A stretch of DNA of 64,000 nt from Conexibacter sp. CPCC 205762 (GTDB lineage Bacteria > Actinomycetota > Thermoleophilia > Solirubrobacterales > Solirubrobacteraceae). The position numbers and the translations under genes are program-made. Below, one piece after another: positions 8,164-16,617 of the stretch. Below the pieces are notes generated by a model, which was not told where the DNA came from, made no database searches, and saw nothing but the letters and a program-made list of their open reading frames with translations. The DNA lies in contig NZ_JAUTDN010000002.1 of assembly GCF_030646155.1 (NCBI RefSeq), positions 297,589 through 361,588 of the forward strand. Direction: 5' to 3'. The stretch's first letter is position 1. The number at the start of each line of letters is the position of its first letter.

Positions 8164-9192
8164 ATGAGGATCGGGGGAGCCTTCGAATGGAAGACGAACG
8201 TCTTCTACCGCGCGGTCGGGCCGCTGGAAGCGCTGGGGCGCCGCGGCCACGAGATACGGATCGCGCACACCGACCAGGACGCTGACGTCGGCGCGTTCCA
8301 CCCGCGGCTGCTCAGTGGCTGCGACGTCATCCACGGCTACCGCCTGCTCGACGCGGCGCAGGTGAGAGCGGTGCGACGACAGCTCGCGGGCGGGACGGCG
8401 TTCGTCTGGGACACCGACGACGACCTCGCCAATCTGCCGGTCGAGAGCCCCGACTACCGCGTCAACGGCGGCCGCAACGCCCGTCGGATCTTCGCTGCGA
8501 CGGTCGAGATCGCGCGCCTCGCCGACGTCGTCACGACCTCGACCGAGGCGCTTGCGGAGCGTTACCGGGCCGAGGGGGTCGAACGGATCGAGGTGCTCGG
8601 CAATTACCTGCCGCCGGCCTCGTTCGGCACCCGCCGCGCCGACCACGACGGCGTTGTCGTCGGCTGGCTGGCCGGGCTCGAGCACGGCTCTGAGCTGCCG
8701 CGGATCCCGATCGCGGATGCGCTGCGCCGGATGCTCGAAGAACGGCCCGACGTGCGCGTCGAGAGCATCGGACTCGACCTGAGACTCGGCCACGAGCGCT
8801 ACACGCGCTACCCGAAGGTCGAGTTCGTCGACCTCCAGCGGCACATGGCGCGGTGGGACGTCGGGATCGCGCCGCTCTCCGGCATCCCCTTCAACCGCAC
8901 GCGCTCCGACGTCAAGCTGAAGGAGTACGCCAGCGTCGGGCTGCCGTGGCTGGCCTCGCCGGTCGGTCCGTACGTCGGGCTCGGGGAGGACGAGGGCGGC
9001 CGGCTCGTCGGCGACGACGGCTGGTACGAGGCGCTGAACGCGCTCGTCGCCAGCAGCCGCGACCGGCGCAAGCTCGGCAAGCGCGCCGCGAAGTGGGCGA
9101 AGGGCCAGTCGATCGACCGCCACGTCGGGCGATGGGAGGCGGTGCTCGCCGAGGCCGTCGAGCGGCGGGCGCGACGAGGGGCGCTCGTCTGA
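8164..9192 (+). CDS. Glycosyltransferase, WDTDDD-type paralog 3
   Basis: A 342-residue member of the same family as the genes at 5264-7332, but on the opposite strand and more diverged at the N-terminus (MRIGGAFEWKTNVFYRAV). It keeps FVWDTDDDLANLP, VVGWLAGLEHG, PFNRTRSDVKLKEYA and GLPWLASPVGPYVG. No export signal. It lies 41 bp after the hemolysin III-like gene with its own TACGGT -10 box 7 bases before the ATG, so it is probably transcribed separately and leaderless. A 9-bp bidirectional hairpin follows. Function as a glycosyltransferase is inferred from fold-like motifs; substrate unknown. Confidence 0.75.
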   Translation: MRIGGAFEWKTNVFYRAVGPLEALGRRGHEIRIAHTDQDADVGAFHPRLLSGCDVIHGYRLLDAAQVRAVRRQLAGGTAFVWDTDDDLANLPVESPDYRVNGGRNARRIFAATVEIARLADVVTTSTEALAERYRAEGVERIEVLGNYLPPASFGTRRADHDGVVVGWLAGLEHGSELPRIPIADALRRMLEERPDVRVESIGLDLRLGHERYTRYPKVEFVDLQRHMARWDVGIAPLSGIPFNRTRSDVKLKEYASVGLPWLASPVGPYVGLGEDEGGRLVGDDGWYEALNALVASSRDRRKLGKRAAKWAKGQSIDRHVGRWEAVLAEAVERRARRGALV

Positions 9193-9209
9193 CGCGACGG
9201 CGCCCCTCG
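9175..9209. terminator. Bidirectional hairpin between convergent genes
   Basis: CGAGGGGCG (9175-9183) and CGCCCCTCG (9201-9209) form a 9-bp perfect stem around the stop codon of the plus-strand glycosyltransferase. A minus-strand gene ends 33 bp further on. Confidence 0.65.
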
Positions 9210-9241
9210 GTAGTGCTTCAGCTAACTGCGCTGCGTGCTGC

Positions 9242-9853
9242 TCACGGCCCTATGACGATCGGCGGGTTGAGGTTGTACTGGCCCGGGCCCTTGGTCAGGA
9301 TTAGGCCTGCCGGGCAGGTGTCGCCCGCGGCCGGCGTCGCGACGAAGGTGCTCGGTAGTAGCTGAGCGGTCGGGTTGCCGTTCTGGATTAGGATCCCGAT
9401 CGAGCCGGTGAATAGGCAGAAGAAGTTGTTCGCCGGGTCGACGATTCTGAAGCGGACGTTTAGGAACGTGAATAGCGCTCCCGTCGGGTTCGGTAGGTTT
9501 AGCACGGCCGTGAGGGCTATCGTCCACGGCCCGGCCGACGACGTTAGCGGGCCGACTAGCGGCTGGATCGTCACGCCCGGCTCGTTGCAGGTGACCTGCG
9601 CACCGAAGATGCCGCCGATCGCTCTTAGCGCGGTCGTTAGCGGTATCTGCGGGACTAGGATCTGGCCCTGGAGCCGCCAGATGCAGGTGTAGGTTCTGCC
9701 GGTCGACTGCACGACCAGCGTCTGTAGGGTGATCCCGTTGGCGTTTATCGGGCCGACTGGATTTATCGTCACCGCCGAGGCGGAGACCGCGCTGAGCGCA
9801 ACCGTCAGCGCAGCGAGAGCGCCGAGCAGCAGCGCTCGCATGCTGGTGGACAT
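9242..9853 (-). CDS. Small secreted protein of unknown function with anomalous codons
   Basis: A 203-residue protein with a clear signal peptide (about residues 1-26, ending SAVSASA), then a Val/Ile/Pro/Thr-rich mature part with four cysteines and no transmembrane tail. It is read from ATG 9853, preceded by AAAGGGG as ribosome site. I do not recognise the family; the composition suggests an all-beta extracellular protein. Its codon use is striking: about two thirds of the leucines are CTA and several isoleucines ATA, codons otherwise almost unused here, in addition to some AGA. The neighbours use CTG/CTC and ATC. Whether this is regulation, a special expression class or recent transfer cannot be told from the sequence. 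Confidence 0.75.
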   Translation of the reverse strand: MSTSMRALLLGALAALTVALSAVSASAVTINPVGPINANGITLQTLVVQSTGRTYTCIWRLQGQILVPQIPLTTALRAIGGIFGAQVTCNEPGVTIQPLVGPLTSSAGPWTIALTAVLNLPNPTGALFTFLNVRFRIVDPANNFFCLFTGSIGILIQNGNPTAQLLPSTFVATPAAGDTCPAGLILTKGPGQYNLNPPIVIGP

Positions 9854-9959
9854 CGTTCATTTTCCCCTTTGCGTGCCGGCGCCCCGGTAGGCGCCGACGG
9901 TCGCTTGAACACGATGCCGTCGACGGCGGCGCGAGCCTACCAGACCATAAATAAGTGTG

Positions 9960-12926
9960 CTAGGCGTCGAGGCCGAGCCGGTGGGCGACCGCGGCCGCCT
10001 GCGTGCGCGAGCGCACATCGAGCTTCGCGAGGATCCGCGAGACGTGGACGCTCGCCGTCTTCTCGGCCATGAACAGCTCGCCGCCGATCTCGCGGTTGGT
10101 CGCGCCCGCGGCGACGAGCGCGAGCACCTGGCGCTCGCGCGGGGTCAGGCCGAAGGGATCGTCGCCGCTGATCTCGGCGTCGACGACCGTGGCGGCGGGA
10201 AGGGCCTCGGGGTCGAGCGTCAGCCGCGCGCGTGCGGCCAGCGTCTCGACCTCGCCGTGCAGCCACGCCGCGCCGAGCCGCCGCGTGATCTCGCAGGCCG
10301 CCCGCACCGCCGCTGTCGCGCGCTCGCGCTCGCCCGCCAGCGCCGCCGCCTCGGCCTCGCGCCAGCGCGCGTAGGCGACCGCGTACGGCCGCTCCAGCGA
10401 CGCCCACTCCTCCGCGGCCAGCTCCCACAGACCGGGATCGTCCTCACCACGGGCGCGCGCCTCCTCGGCGCGCGCAGTCGTCAGCTCCGCCACCAGCGGT
10501 GCCCGCTCTATCTCGGCGCCGGCCTCGACCCGCGCCAGCAGCAGCTCGCAGCGCAGCCGCGCCTCGCGCTCGCCGTCGCGGTCGTCGCGGTCACGCGCGC
10601 GCTGGGCGGCGTCGGCCTCGATCCGGATCCCGACCGCCGAGACGCCCGACACCTGCGTGATGTCGTCGGAGCAGAACTCGATCCGGTCGAGCGCCTGGTC
10701 GACGGCGGCGCGCGCGCCCGCAAGATCGCCCTCGCGCCGCGCCAGCTCGCCGCGCAGCGCGCCGAGCGGCCCGAGCAGCTGCGGCTCGGTCGAGTCGCGC
10801 GCGAGCCGCTCGGTCGCGTCCAGCTCGTCGCGCGCGAGCTGATGCTCGCCGCGGCCGAGCGCCAACTCCGCTCGCCGCAGGTGCTTGTGCATCAGCGTCG
10901 TGCCGGAGTGGCGGCGGCCGACGCCGTCGAGATAGCCGGCGGCCTGCTCCCAGTCGCCGATCGCGAACGCGTAGGCGGCCGAGTCGAGCGACAGCCAGTC
11001 CATCTGCCGCCCGAGCCCGATCAGCTCCTTGCGGCCGCAGTCGGCGGTCTCCAGCGCCTCGCGCGAGCGGCCGGTCGCGTGCAGGATGTCGGCGAGGTTG
11101 CCGTGCGAGGTGCCGAGCTCGTCGAGCAGGCCGTGGGCGCGGGCGGTCGCGAGCGCCTCGCGCAGTCTCGCCTCGCCGTCGTCCGCGTAGCCGAGCCCGA
11201 CGAGCGAGATCCCGAGCGCGTTCCCGAGCCGGCTGGCGACGGCGTGGTCGCCCATCTCCTGCGCCAGCGCCAGCGCGCCCGAGCCCAGCTCGATCGCCTC
11301 GCGGTAGCGCGACTGCAGCATCCGCACGCGCGCCTTCGCGGCCAGCAGCGCGACCCGCTCCGGCGTCCGCTCGCCCGGCTCCAGCAGCGCCAGCGCGCGG
11401 TCGATCGTCGCGACCGCCTCGTCGGGCCGGTTGAGGTGCCACTGCGGCCGCTGCAGCCGCTCCAGCAGCGAGGCCGCCAGCCGCGGCTGCTGCTGCTCGT
11501 CGATGAGCGACAGCGCCTTGCGCAGCAGCGCCTCCTGACGCTGGAAGTCGCCCTCGCAGTCGGCCGCGTGCTGGGCCGCCCGGCGCAGCAGGTCGATCTG
11601 GTCGACCCCCTCCGGCCGCTGCTGCTCGGGCACCTGCTCCCAGAACTCCAGCGCCCGCTCCAGCAGTGTCGCCGCCTCGCCGATCGCGTTGACGCGCTCG
11701 GCGGCGTCGGCGGCGCGGACGGTCGCCGCCAGCGCCGCGGCGTGGTCGCCGGTGTGGTGCCAGTGATGGGCGACCTGCGCGGCGAGGTGGGCGTCCGGCA
11801 CCTGCTGGCCGGCGATCCGCTCCTCCAACGCGCGCGCGAGCGTGCGGTGCAGCTCGGTCCGCTCGCCCGGCAGCAGATCGTCGAGCAGCACCTCGCGCAG
11901 CAGCGCGTGGCGGAAGCGGTAGCGGTCGTCGGAGTCGGCGACGACGATCGCGCTCGCGACCGCCTCGCGCAGCGCGTCGCGCAGGGCGCGCGCGTCGAGC
12001 GTGCTCGTCGCCGACAGCAGCTCGTGGTCCATCGCGCTGGCGACCAGCAGCCGCAGCAGCTCCTGCGCGTCAGGCGAGAGCCGCTCGATCCGCAGCATCA
12101 GCGCGTCGCGCAGCGTCGGCGGCAGCGTGCCGCGGCCGTCGAGCCCGGCGGCGAGGATCTCCTCGGTGAAGAGCGGGTTGCCCTCGCTGCGCACGTGGAC
12201 GCGGTCGACCAGGCCGTTGTCGGGCGGCGAGCCGAGGATCTCCGCCAGCTGCTCGCCCAGCTCCGCGCGCGTGAACGGCTCCAGCTGCAGGCGCCGGGTC
12301 GCGGGGTCGCGCTCCAGCTCGGCCAACAGCGGCCGCAGCGGATGGCGGCGATGCAGCTCGTCGGAGCGGTACGTCGCGACGACCGCCATCCGCTCGGTGC
12401 AGAGCGTGCGCGCGAGGAAGGTGAGGAAGCCGCGCGTCGAGCGGTCGGCCCAGTGCAGGTCCTCGATCATGAGCAGCACCGGCGTCTCCTCGCCGAGCCG
12501 GTCCAGCAGCTCCAGCAGCGCCTCGAACAGGCGCCCCTGGACGGAGACGCCGTCGTCGTCGCTGCCGGGGCCGAGCGTCGGCAGGATCGACGCCAGCTCG
12601 GCGCGGAGCGGCGCCGGGAGGGCGTCGACGGCCGGGTCGCCGTCGCGCACGAGCGGGCGCAGCGCGCCGACCAGCGGGGCGTAGGCGAGCTCGCTCTCGC
12701 CGAGGTCGACGCAGTCGCCGCTCAGCACGCGCACGCCGTCGGCGCGGGCGCGGCGCGCCAGCTCGCTGAGCAGGCGCGACTTGCCGACGCCCGACTCGCC
12801 GGCGACGAACGCCAGCGACGGGCGCGCGTCGACCGCGTCGCGTACGACCGCCTCCAGCTGCGCCAGCTCGGCCGAGCGGCCGACCAGGCGGCTGCTGGTC
12901 ATCCGTGTCGTCGTCGCCGCAGCCAT
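9960..12926 (-). CDS. Large LuxR-family ATPase regulator (LAL/MalT-like)
   Basis: A protein of about 988 residues with three parts. The N-terminal STAND/AAA-type ATPase has Walker A GESGVGKS at about residues 43-50 and Walker B VLLMIEDLHWAD. A long alpha-helical middle rich in Ala/Leu/Glu/Arg follows (TPR-like repeats, roughly residues 330-900). A C-terminal LuxR helix-turn-helix (LTPRERQVLALVAAGATNREI, FMAEKTASVHVSRILAKL) occupies the last ~65 residues. Such proteins bind ATP and an inducer and activate target promoters. ATG 12926 was chosen over the adjoining GTG 12929; a second ATG at 12902 is possible. It is divergent from gpgS with a ~100 bp gap. Arginines are nearly all CGC/CGG, in contrast to neighbouring exported proteins. 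Target genes and inducer are unknown. Confidence 0.85.
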   Translation of the reverse strand: MAAATTTRMTSSRLVGRSAELAQLEAVVRDAVDARPSLAFVAGESGVGKSRLLSELARRARADGVRVLSGDCVDLGESELAYAPLVGALRPLVRDGDPAVDALPAPLRAELASILPTLGPGSDDDGVSVQGRLFEALLELLDRLGEETPVLLMIEDLHWADRSTRGFLTFLARTLCTERMAVVATYRSDELHRRHPLRPLLAELERDPATRRLQLEPFTRAELGEQLAEILGSPPDNGLVDRVHVRSEGNPLFTEEILAAGLDGRGTLPPTLRDALMLRIERLSPDAQELLRLLVASAMDHELLSATSTLDARALRDALREAVASAIVVADSDDRYRFRHALLREVLLDDLLPGERTELHRTLARALEERIAGQQVPDAHLAAQVAHHWHHTGDHAAALAATVRAADAAERVNAIGEAATLLERALEFWEQVPEQQRPEGVDQIDLLRRAAQHAADCEGDFQRQEALLRKALSLIDEQQQPRLAASLLERLQRPQWHLNRPDEAVATIDRALALLEPGERTPERVALLAAKARVRMLQSRYREAIELGSGALALAQEMGDHAVASRLGNALGISLVGLGYADDGEARLREALATARAHGLLDELGTSHGNLADILHATGRSREALETADCGRKELIGLGRQMDWLSLDSAAYAFAIGDWEQAAGYLDGVGRRHSGTTLMHKHLRRAELALGRGEHQLARDELDATERLARDSTEPQLLGPLGALRGELARREGDLAGARAAVDQALDRIEFCSDDITQVSGVSAVGIRIEADAAQRARDRDDRDGEREARLRCELLLARVEAGAEIERAPLVAELTTARAEEARARGEDDPGLWELAAEEWASLERPYAVAYARWREAEAAALAGERERATAAVRAACEITRRLGAAWLHGEVETLAARARLTLDPEALPAATVVDAEISGDDPFGLTPRERQVLALVAAGATNREIGGELFMAEKTASVHVSRILAKLDVRSRTQAAAVAHRLGLDA

Positions 12927-13023
12927 CACCGTTCATGGTGGCAGGCGTGCGGGCGGCCGTCAGCGGGTAGCGGCAACGCGATGACCGATGTCTGCCTGCT
13001 GACCGCCGCCGCAGCCCGCTAAC

Positions 13024-13977
13024 GTGGCCTCGCGCGTGACCGAACCGACCCGCGAGACGACCGTGCGCGACTGGCTCGCGCGGCGCAGCTACCGTGCCGA
13101 GGACTTCCCGCTCGCGCGCCTGCGCGAGCTGCGCGCGGGCGCTGGCGGGCGCGTGAGCGTCGTGCTGCCGACGCGTGAGGTCGCGACGACGATCGGGCCG
13201 ATTCTCGAGCGGCTCGTGCCGCTGCGCGAGGCAGGGGTCGTCGACGAGCTGGTCGTCGTCGACGCCGCCTCCTCCGACGGCACCGCCGAGGTCGCCGCGG
13301 CTGGCGGCGCGCGCGTCGTGCAGGAGTCGTCGCTGCTGCCCGAGCACGGCCCGGCACGCGGCAAGGGCGACGCGCTCTGGCGCTCGCTGGCGGCGACCGA
13401 CGGCGAGCTCGTCGTCTTCCTCGACTCCGACACCGAGGGCTTCGACGACCGCTTCCTGCGCGGCCTGCTCGGCCCGCTGCTGGCGGAGCCGCAGGTGGCG
13501 TTCGTGAAGGGCGCCTTCAGACGGCCGTTCAAGCTCGGCGACACGACCGTGCCCGACGGCGGCGGCCGCGTCACCGAGCTGGTCGCGCGGCCGCTGCTGA
13601 ACCTCCACGCGCCGCAGCTGGCCGGCTTCGTGCAGCCGCTCGCGGGCGAGTTCGCCGGCCGCCGCACGCTGCTGGAGCAGCTCTCCTTCCCGGTCGGCTA
13701 CGGCGTCGAGATCGCGACGCTGATCGACGCCTGCCGCCTCGCCGGCCTCGACGCGCTCGCGCAGGTCGACCTGGGCGAGCGCCAGAATCGTCACCAGCCG
13801 CTGCGCGCTCTGAGCGCGATGGCCTACGCCGTGATGGTCGCCGCAGAGCGCCGCTTCGGCCGCCCCGAGCTCGACCCCGGCGCGCTGCTGCTGCCGCTCG
13901 ACGGCGACGTCGAGCCGCGGCAGGTGCCGGTGCAGGAGCGCCCGCCGCTGGCGTCGCTGCGGCGCGAGGCGGCCTGA
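13024..13977 (+). CDS. gpgS: Glucosyl-3-phosphoglycerate synthase
   Basis: A 317-residue GT81 enzyme that transfers glucose from an NDP-glucose to 3-phosphoglycerate, the first step to glucosylglycerate and, in some actinobacteria, to methylglucose lipopolysaccharides. Diagnostic segments are all present: VSVVLPTREVATTIGPI, VVDAASSDGTAEVA, ARGKGDALWRS, the metal-binding VVFLDSDTEGF, RVTELVARPLLNL, PLAGEFAGRR, FPVGYGVEI and DLGERQNRHQPLRALS. The N-terminal WLARRSYRAEDF is also typical. The start is GTG at 13024 or 13036; a TAACGT box overlaps the first, so 13036 is possible. It stands alone, with a hairpin terminator right behind it. Confidence 0.93.
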   Translation: MASRVTEPTRETTVRDWLARRSYRAEDFPLARLRELRAGAGGRVSVVLPTREVATTIGPILERLVPLREAGVVDELVVVDAASSDGTAEVAAAGGARVVQESSLLPEHGPARGKGDALWRSLAATDGELVVFLDSDTEGFDDRFLRGLLGPLLAEPQVAFVKGAFRRPFKLGDTTVPDGGGRVTELVARPLLNLHAPQLAGFVQPLAGEFAGRRTLLEQLSFPVGYGVEIATLIDACRLAGLDALAQVDLGERQNRHQPLRALSAMAYAVMVAAERRFGRPELDPGALLLPLDGDVEPRQVPVQERPPLASLRREAA

Positions 13978-13981
13978 GCGC

Positions 13982-14002
13982 GGAGGCGCCAGCAGCGCCT
14001 CC
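13982..14002 (+). terminator. Hairpin terminator after gpgS
   Basis: GGAGGCGC (13982-13989) pairs with GCGCCTCC (13995-14002) over a 5-base loop, beginning 4 bases after the gpgS stop. No T-run follows. Confidence 0.65.
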
Positions 14003-14108
14003 AGCGCCCGAGACCATTCATCCCGAAATCTGCACCATCCGTCCAGCCGGAACCGCGACGCGCGCGTAGTCGCCAGGTCGGCGTGTCAGTTGAGGTCCGT
14101 CGCCGGAC

Positions 14109-14136
14109 TTGGAACCGTATTTCAGGGGCATACGGT
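14109..14136 (+). promoter_or_regulatory. Promoter with -35 TTGGAA and -10 TACGGT
   Basis: TTGGAA at 14109-14114, a 16-bp spacer and TACGGT at 14131-14136, ending 7 bases before the ATG at 14144. This is the clearest two-box promoter among the start-proximal ones in the window. Confidence 0.6.
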
Positions 14137-14143
14137 CTCCCGC

Positions 14144-15367
14144 ATGGGCTCGATCGGATTCGCGAAAGTCGTCAAGGGCGCGATGGCCGGGGCGCTGGTC
14201 GTCGCGGCGATCGGGGCCGGCGGCGGCTCGTCCGCGACCGCGGACGACGACGGCACCGGCGCCGCGCTCAGCTGGCTGTCGGCGCAGCAGGACGCGACGA
14301 CGGGGCTCGTGCGCTCGTTCGAGATCCCCGCCGACGATCCCGACAGAGGGCTGGCGCCGCTCTCCTTCACCTACGACGACGCGCTCGCGGTCGTCGCCTT
14401 CACGGCGGCGGGGGAGACGAGACGGGCCGCGCGCGTGCTCGACGGCCTCAGCGACCTGCAGACGGCCGACGGCTCGCTGCCGTTCTCCTACGACACGTCG
14501 GCCAGCGTCGTCGCCTCGGACATGCGCCGCAGCGGCACGCTCGCGTGGGCGGGCTACGCCGCCGTGCGCTACGAGCAGGTGACCGGCGACGACAGCTACC
14601 GCGACCTCGCGACCGGGATCGCCGACTACCTGAAGACGCTGCAGGTCGCGACCTGGAACGGCTATCCGGCCAACGACCAGCGCTACGGCAGCGTGCTCGG
14701 CGGGCCCGACGTCAGCTGGGCGTCGACCGAGCACAACATCGACGCCTACTTCTTCCTGCGCGACCTCAGCCGGCTGCCCGGCGAGTCGGCCTACCGGCCG
14801 CTCGCGAACATGGTCGGCGACAGCCTCTGGGGGCACCACTGGGACGGCTGGCGCAGACGCTTCTTCCAGGGCGTCACGACCGGCTGGCCGGACCCAACGC
14901 GCGCGCTCGACCTGTCGTCGTGGGGCGGCCTCTTCTGGCTCGCGCACGACCGCCCGGACCTCGCCGCGCAGGCGCGCGCCTCGCTCGACGACTTCCGCGT
15001 CGAGGGCGCGACGGTGACGAGAACGACCGACCCCGACAGATACAACACCGCCTACGCGGCGCCCGGCCCGTTCGCCGGCTACAAGCCCTACCTGCCCGAC
15101 CCGGGCGTCGAGGCGGCGCCGAACGTCGTCTGGAGCGAGGGCAGCTGGGGCGCGCTGCTGCTGCGCAAGCGGCTCGGCGAGGACGTCTCCGCCGACGTCG
15201 ACTCGCTGCGGGCGCTGCAGGCAGCCGACCCGGACGGCGGCTACCTGCAGGTGACGCAGGGCTACCGCCCGGCGCCGTTCGAGTACCACGCCTGGCCTGC
15301 CGCCGCGGGCACCGCCTGGGCCGTGATCGTGCTGCACGACGACGGCGGCTTCTGGGCGGCCGACTGA
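14144..15367 (+). CDS. Secreted alpha/alpha-toroid-like protein (glycoside-hydrolase-like)
   Basis: A 407-residue exported protein with a signal peptide in the first ~35 residues (hydrophobic AMAGALVVAAIGA). The rest alternates helical segments with short loops and aromatic-rich motifs (FTYDDALAVVAF, STEHNIDAYFFLRDL, WGGLFWLAHDRPD, WSEGSWGALLL, EYHAWPAAAGTAWAV), the pattern of six-hairpin/(alpha/alpha)6 toroid proteins such as glycoside hydrolases and polyprenyl cyclases. The EHN..D and WSEG motifs suggest carbohydrate binding or cleavage, but no specific family can be named. Transcription is probably leaderless from the TACGGT promoter. The stop lies 9 bp from the stop of the convergent glycosyltransferase. 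Function is inference. Confidence 0.65.
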   Translation: MGSIGFAKVVKGAMAGALVVAAIGAGGGSSATADDDGTGAALSWLSAQQDATTGLVRSFEIPADDPDRGLAPLSFTYDDALAVVAFTAAGETRRAARVLDGLSDLQTADGSLPFSYDTSASVVASDMRRSGTLAWAGYAAVRYEQVTGDDSYRDLATGIADYLKTLQVATWNGYPANDQRYGSVLGGPDVSWASTEHNIDAYFFLRDLSRLPGESAYRPLANMVGDSLWGHHWDGWRRRFFQGVTTGWPDPTRALDLSSWGGLFWLAHDRPDLAAQARASLDDFRVEGATVTRTTDPDRYNTAYAAPGPFAGYKPYLPDPGVEAAPNVVWSEGSWGALLLRKRLGEDVSADVDSLRALQAADPDGGYLQVTQGYRPAPFEYHAWPAAAGTAWAVIVLHDDGGFWAAD

Positions 15368-15378
15368 CGCACAGCCGC

Positions 15379-16434
15379 TCAGGCAGCGACCGCGGCGCCC
15401 GCCAGTTCGTGGGCACGCACAATCGCGTGCTCCCAGCTGGTGACGTTCGCCTCGCGGTTGGCCATCTGGCTCTGCGCCCATTTGTTGCCGCTGGCGGCGA
15501 GCTTCTGACGCTCGCGGCGGTCGGCGATCAGACGGTCGAGCGCGTCCGCCCAGCCGTCGTCGGGCACCAGCAGCCCGCCCTCGGTCGCGCCCAGGTCGCG
15601 ATACGGACCAGTCGCCGAGGCGAGCCAGGCCGCGCCGCAGCTGGCGTACTCCTTCAGCTTCACGGTCGAGCGGGCGCGGTTGAACGGCGTGTCGGCGAGC
15701 GGCGCTATGCCGATGTCGAAGCGCGCGAGCCGGGCCGGCAGTCTGTCGAACGGGAGGTGCATCGTGTTGCGGTAGCGGTCGGATCGCAGCTTGAGGTGGA
15801 TGCCGACGCTCTCGACGTGCAGCGCGGGGTGGCGCTCGAGCGCGGCTGCGAGCAGGTCGGCGATGCCGAGCGCCTCGAGGTCGTCGCGATGTTCCTTCGA
15901 CGCCACCCAACCGACGCGCACCTCGCCGGCGGCGGTCTCGGGCCGGTGGCTGAACCAGGCCGGCAGGAAGTTGTCGACGACCAGCGCCTCGCGCGCGCCG
16001 CCCGCGCGATATGTCTCCGCGAGCAGCTGGCTCGGCGTCGTCACCACGTGCGCAAGCGACAGCATCTCGCGCACGCCGGCGACCTCGCTTTGCGAGCGCA
16101 GCGCGCCGCGTCTGCGGTCATCGCCGGAGGCCATGTCGTCGTCGTTGTCCCAGACGATCGCGACGCCGTGCTCGCGCAGCTGTCTGACGAGGCCGCGCAG
16201 CTCTCTGTTCGCGAAGCGGTAGATGTGCGCGACGTCGAAGTCGGCGAGCTCGCCGAAGCTGAGTGAACCGGTCTCGACGTGGACGAAGTGCCCGCGCTCA
16301 CGCAGGTGCTGCAGCGGCAGCGAGCGGTAGTTGCCGTTGACCTGCTCCGGATGCGCGATCACCGCGATCCGCAGCGCGCGTGTGGCGCGTGGGCGTCCGC
16401 CGTGGGAACGACGCCCGATCGAACCTATCCGCAT
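15379..16434 (-). CDS. Glycosyltransferase, WDTDDD-type paralog 4 (diverged)
   Basis: A 351-residue relative of the three glycosyltransferases at 5.2-9.2 kb. It has an extra ~22 residues before RIAVIAHPEQVNGNYRS, the acidic motif is IVWDNDDDMASG (Asn for Thr), and the C-terminal half keeps PFNRARSTVKLKEYA and AWLASATGPYRD. ATG 16434 is preceded by GGGGGA at a suitable distance; an upstream in-frame ATG at 16506 would add 24 unlikely residues. It shares a 183-bp divergent region with the GGDEF gene. Sugar and acceptor are unknown. No membrane segment or signal peptide. Confidence 0.72.
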   Translation of the reverse strand: MRIGSIGRRSHGGRPRATRALRIAVIAHPEQVNGNYRSLPLQHLRERGHFVHVETGSLSFGELADFDVAHIYRFANRELRGLVRQLREHGVAIVWDNDDDMASGDDRRRGALRSQSEVAGVREMLSLAHVVTTPSQLLAETYRAGGAREALVVDNFLPAWFSHRPETAAGEVRVGWVASKEHRDDLEALGIADLLAAALERHPALHVESVGIHLKLRSDRYRNTMHLPFDRLPARLARFDIGIAPLADTPFNRARSTVKLKEYASCGAAWLASATGPYRDLGATEGGLLVPDDGWADALDRLIADRRERQKLAASGNKWAQSQMANREANVTSWEHAIVRAHELAGAAVAA

Positions 16435-16536
16435 GATTCCCCCGAATCCCCAGCGACCGCGACGCGACGCGCGATCGGTTGAAATGCCGTCGTTCGATCC
16501 TCCCACACGCGTACGTCCCGATGGGGGTTTTGTTCG

Positions 16537-16553
16537 TGTCAGGCACCCTGACA
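16537..16553. promoter_or_regulatory. Perfect 7-bp inverted repeat in a divergent promoter region
   Basis: TGTCAGG-CAC-CCTGACA lies between the divergent glycosyltransferase and the GGDEF-EAL gene. It could be an operator or an extragenic repeat unit. I saw no second copy in the window. Confidence 0.4.
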
Positions 16554-16617
16554 GCGCTTGTGAAGATCCTGTGAACGGAGTTCAAGCCGGCAGGCGCGAT
16601 TCCCGATCCTTCCGCAT

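Noticed and set aside
9222..9860. Alternative minus-strand frame of 212 residues over the CTA-rich gene
   Set aside because: It has no signal peptide or codon structure, whereas the chosen frame has a complete signal peptide and ribosome site.
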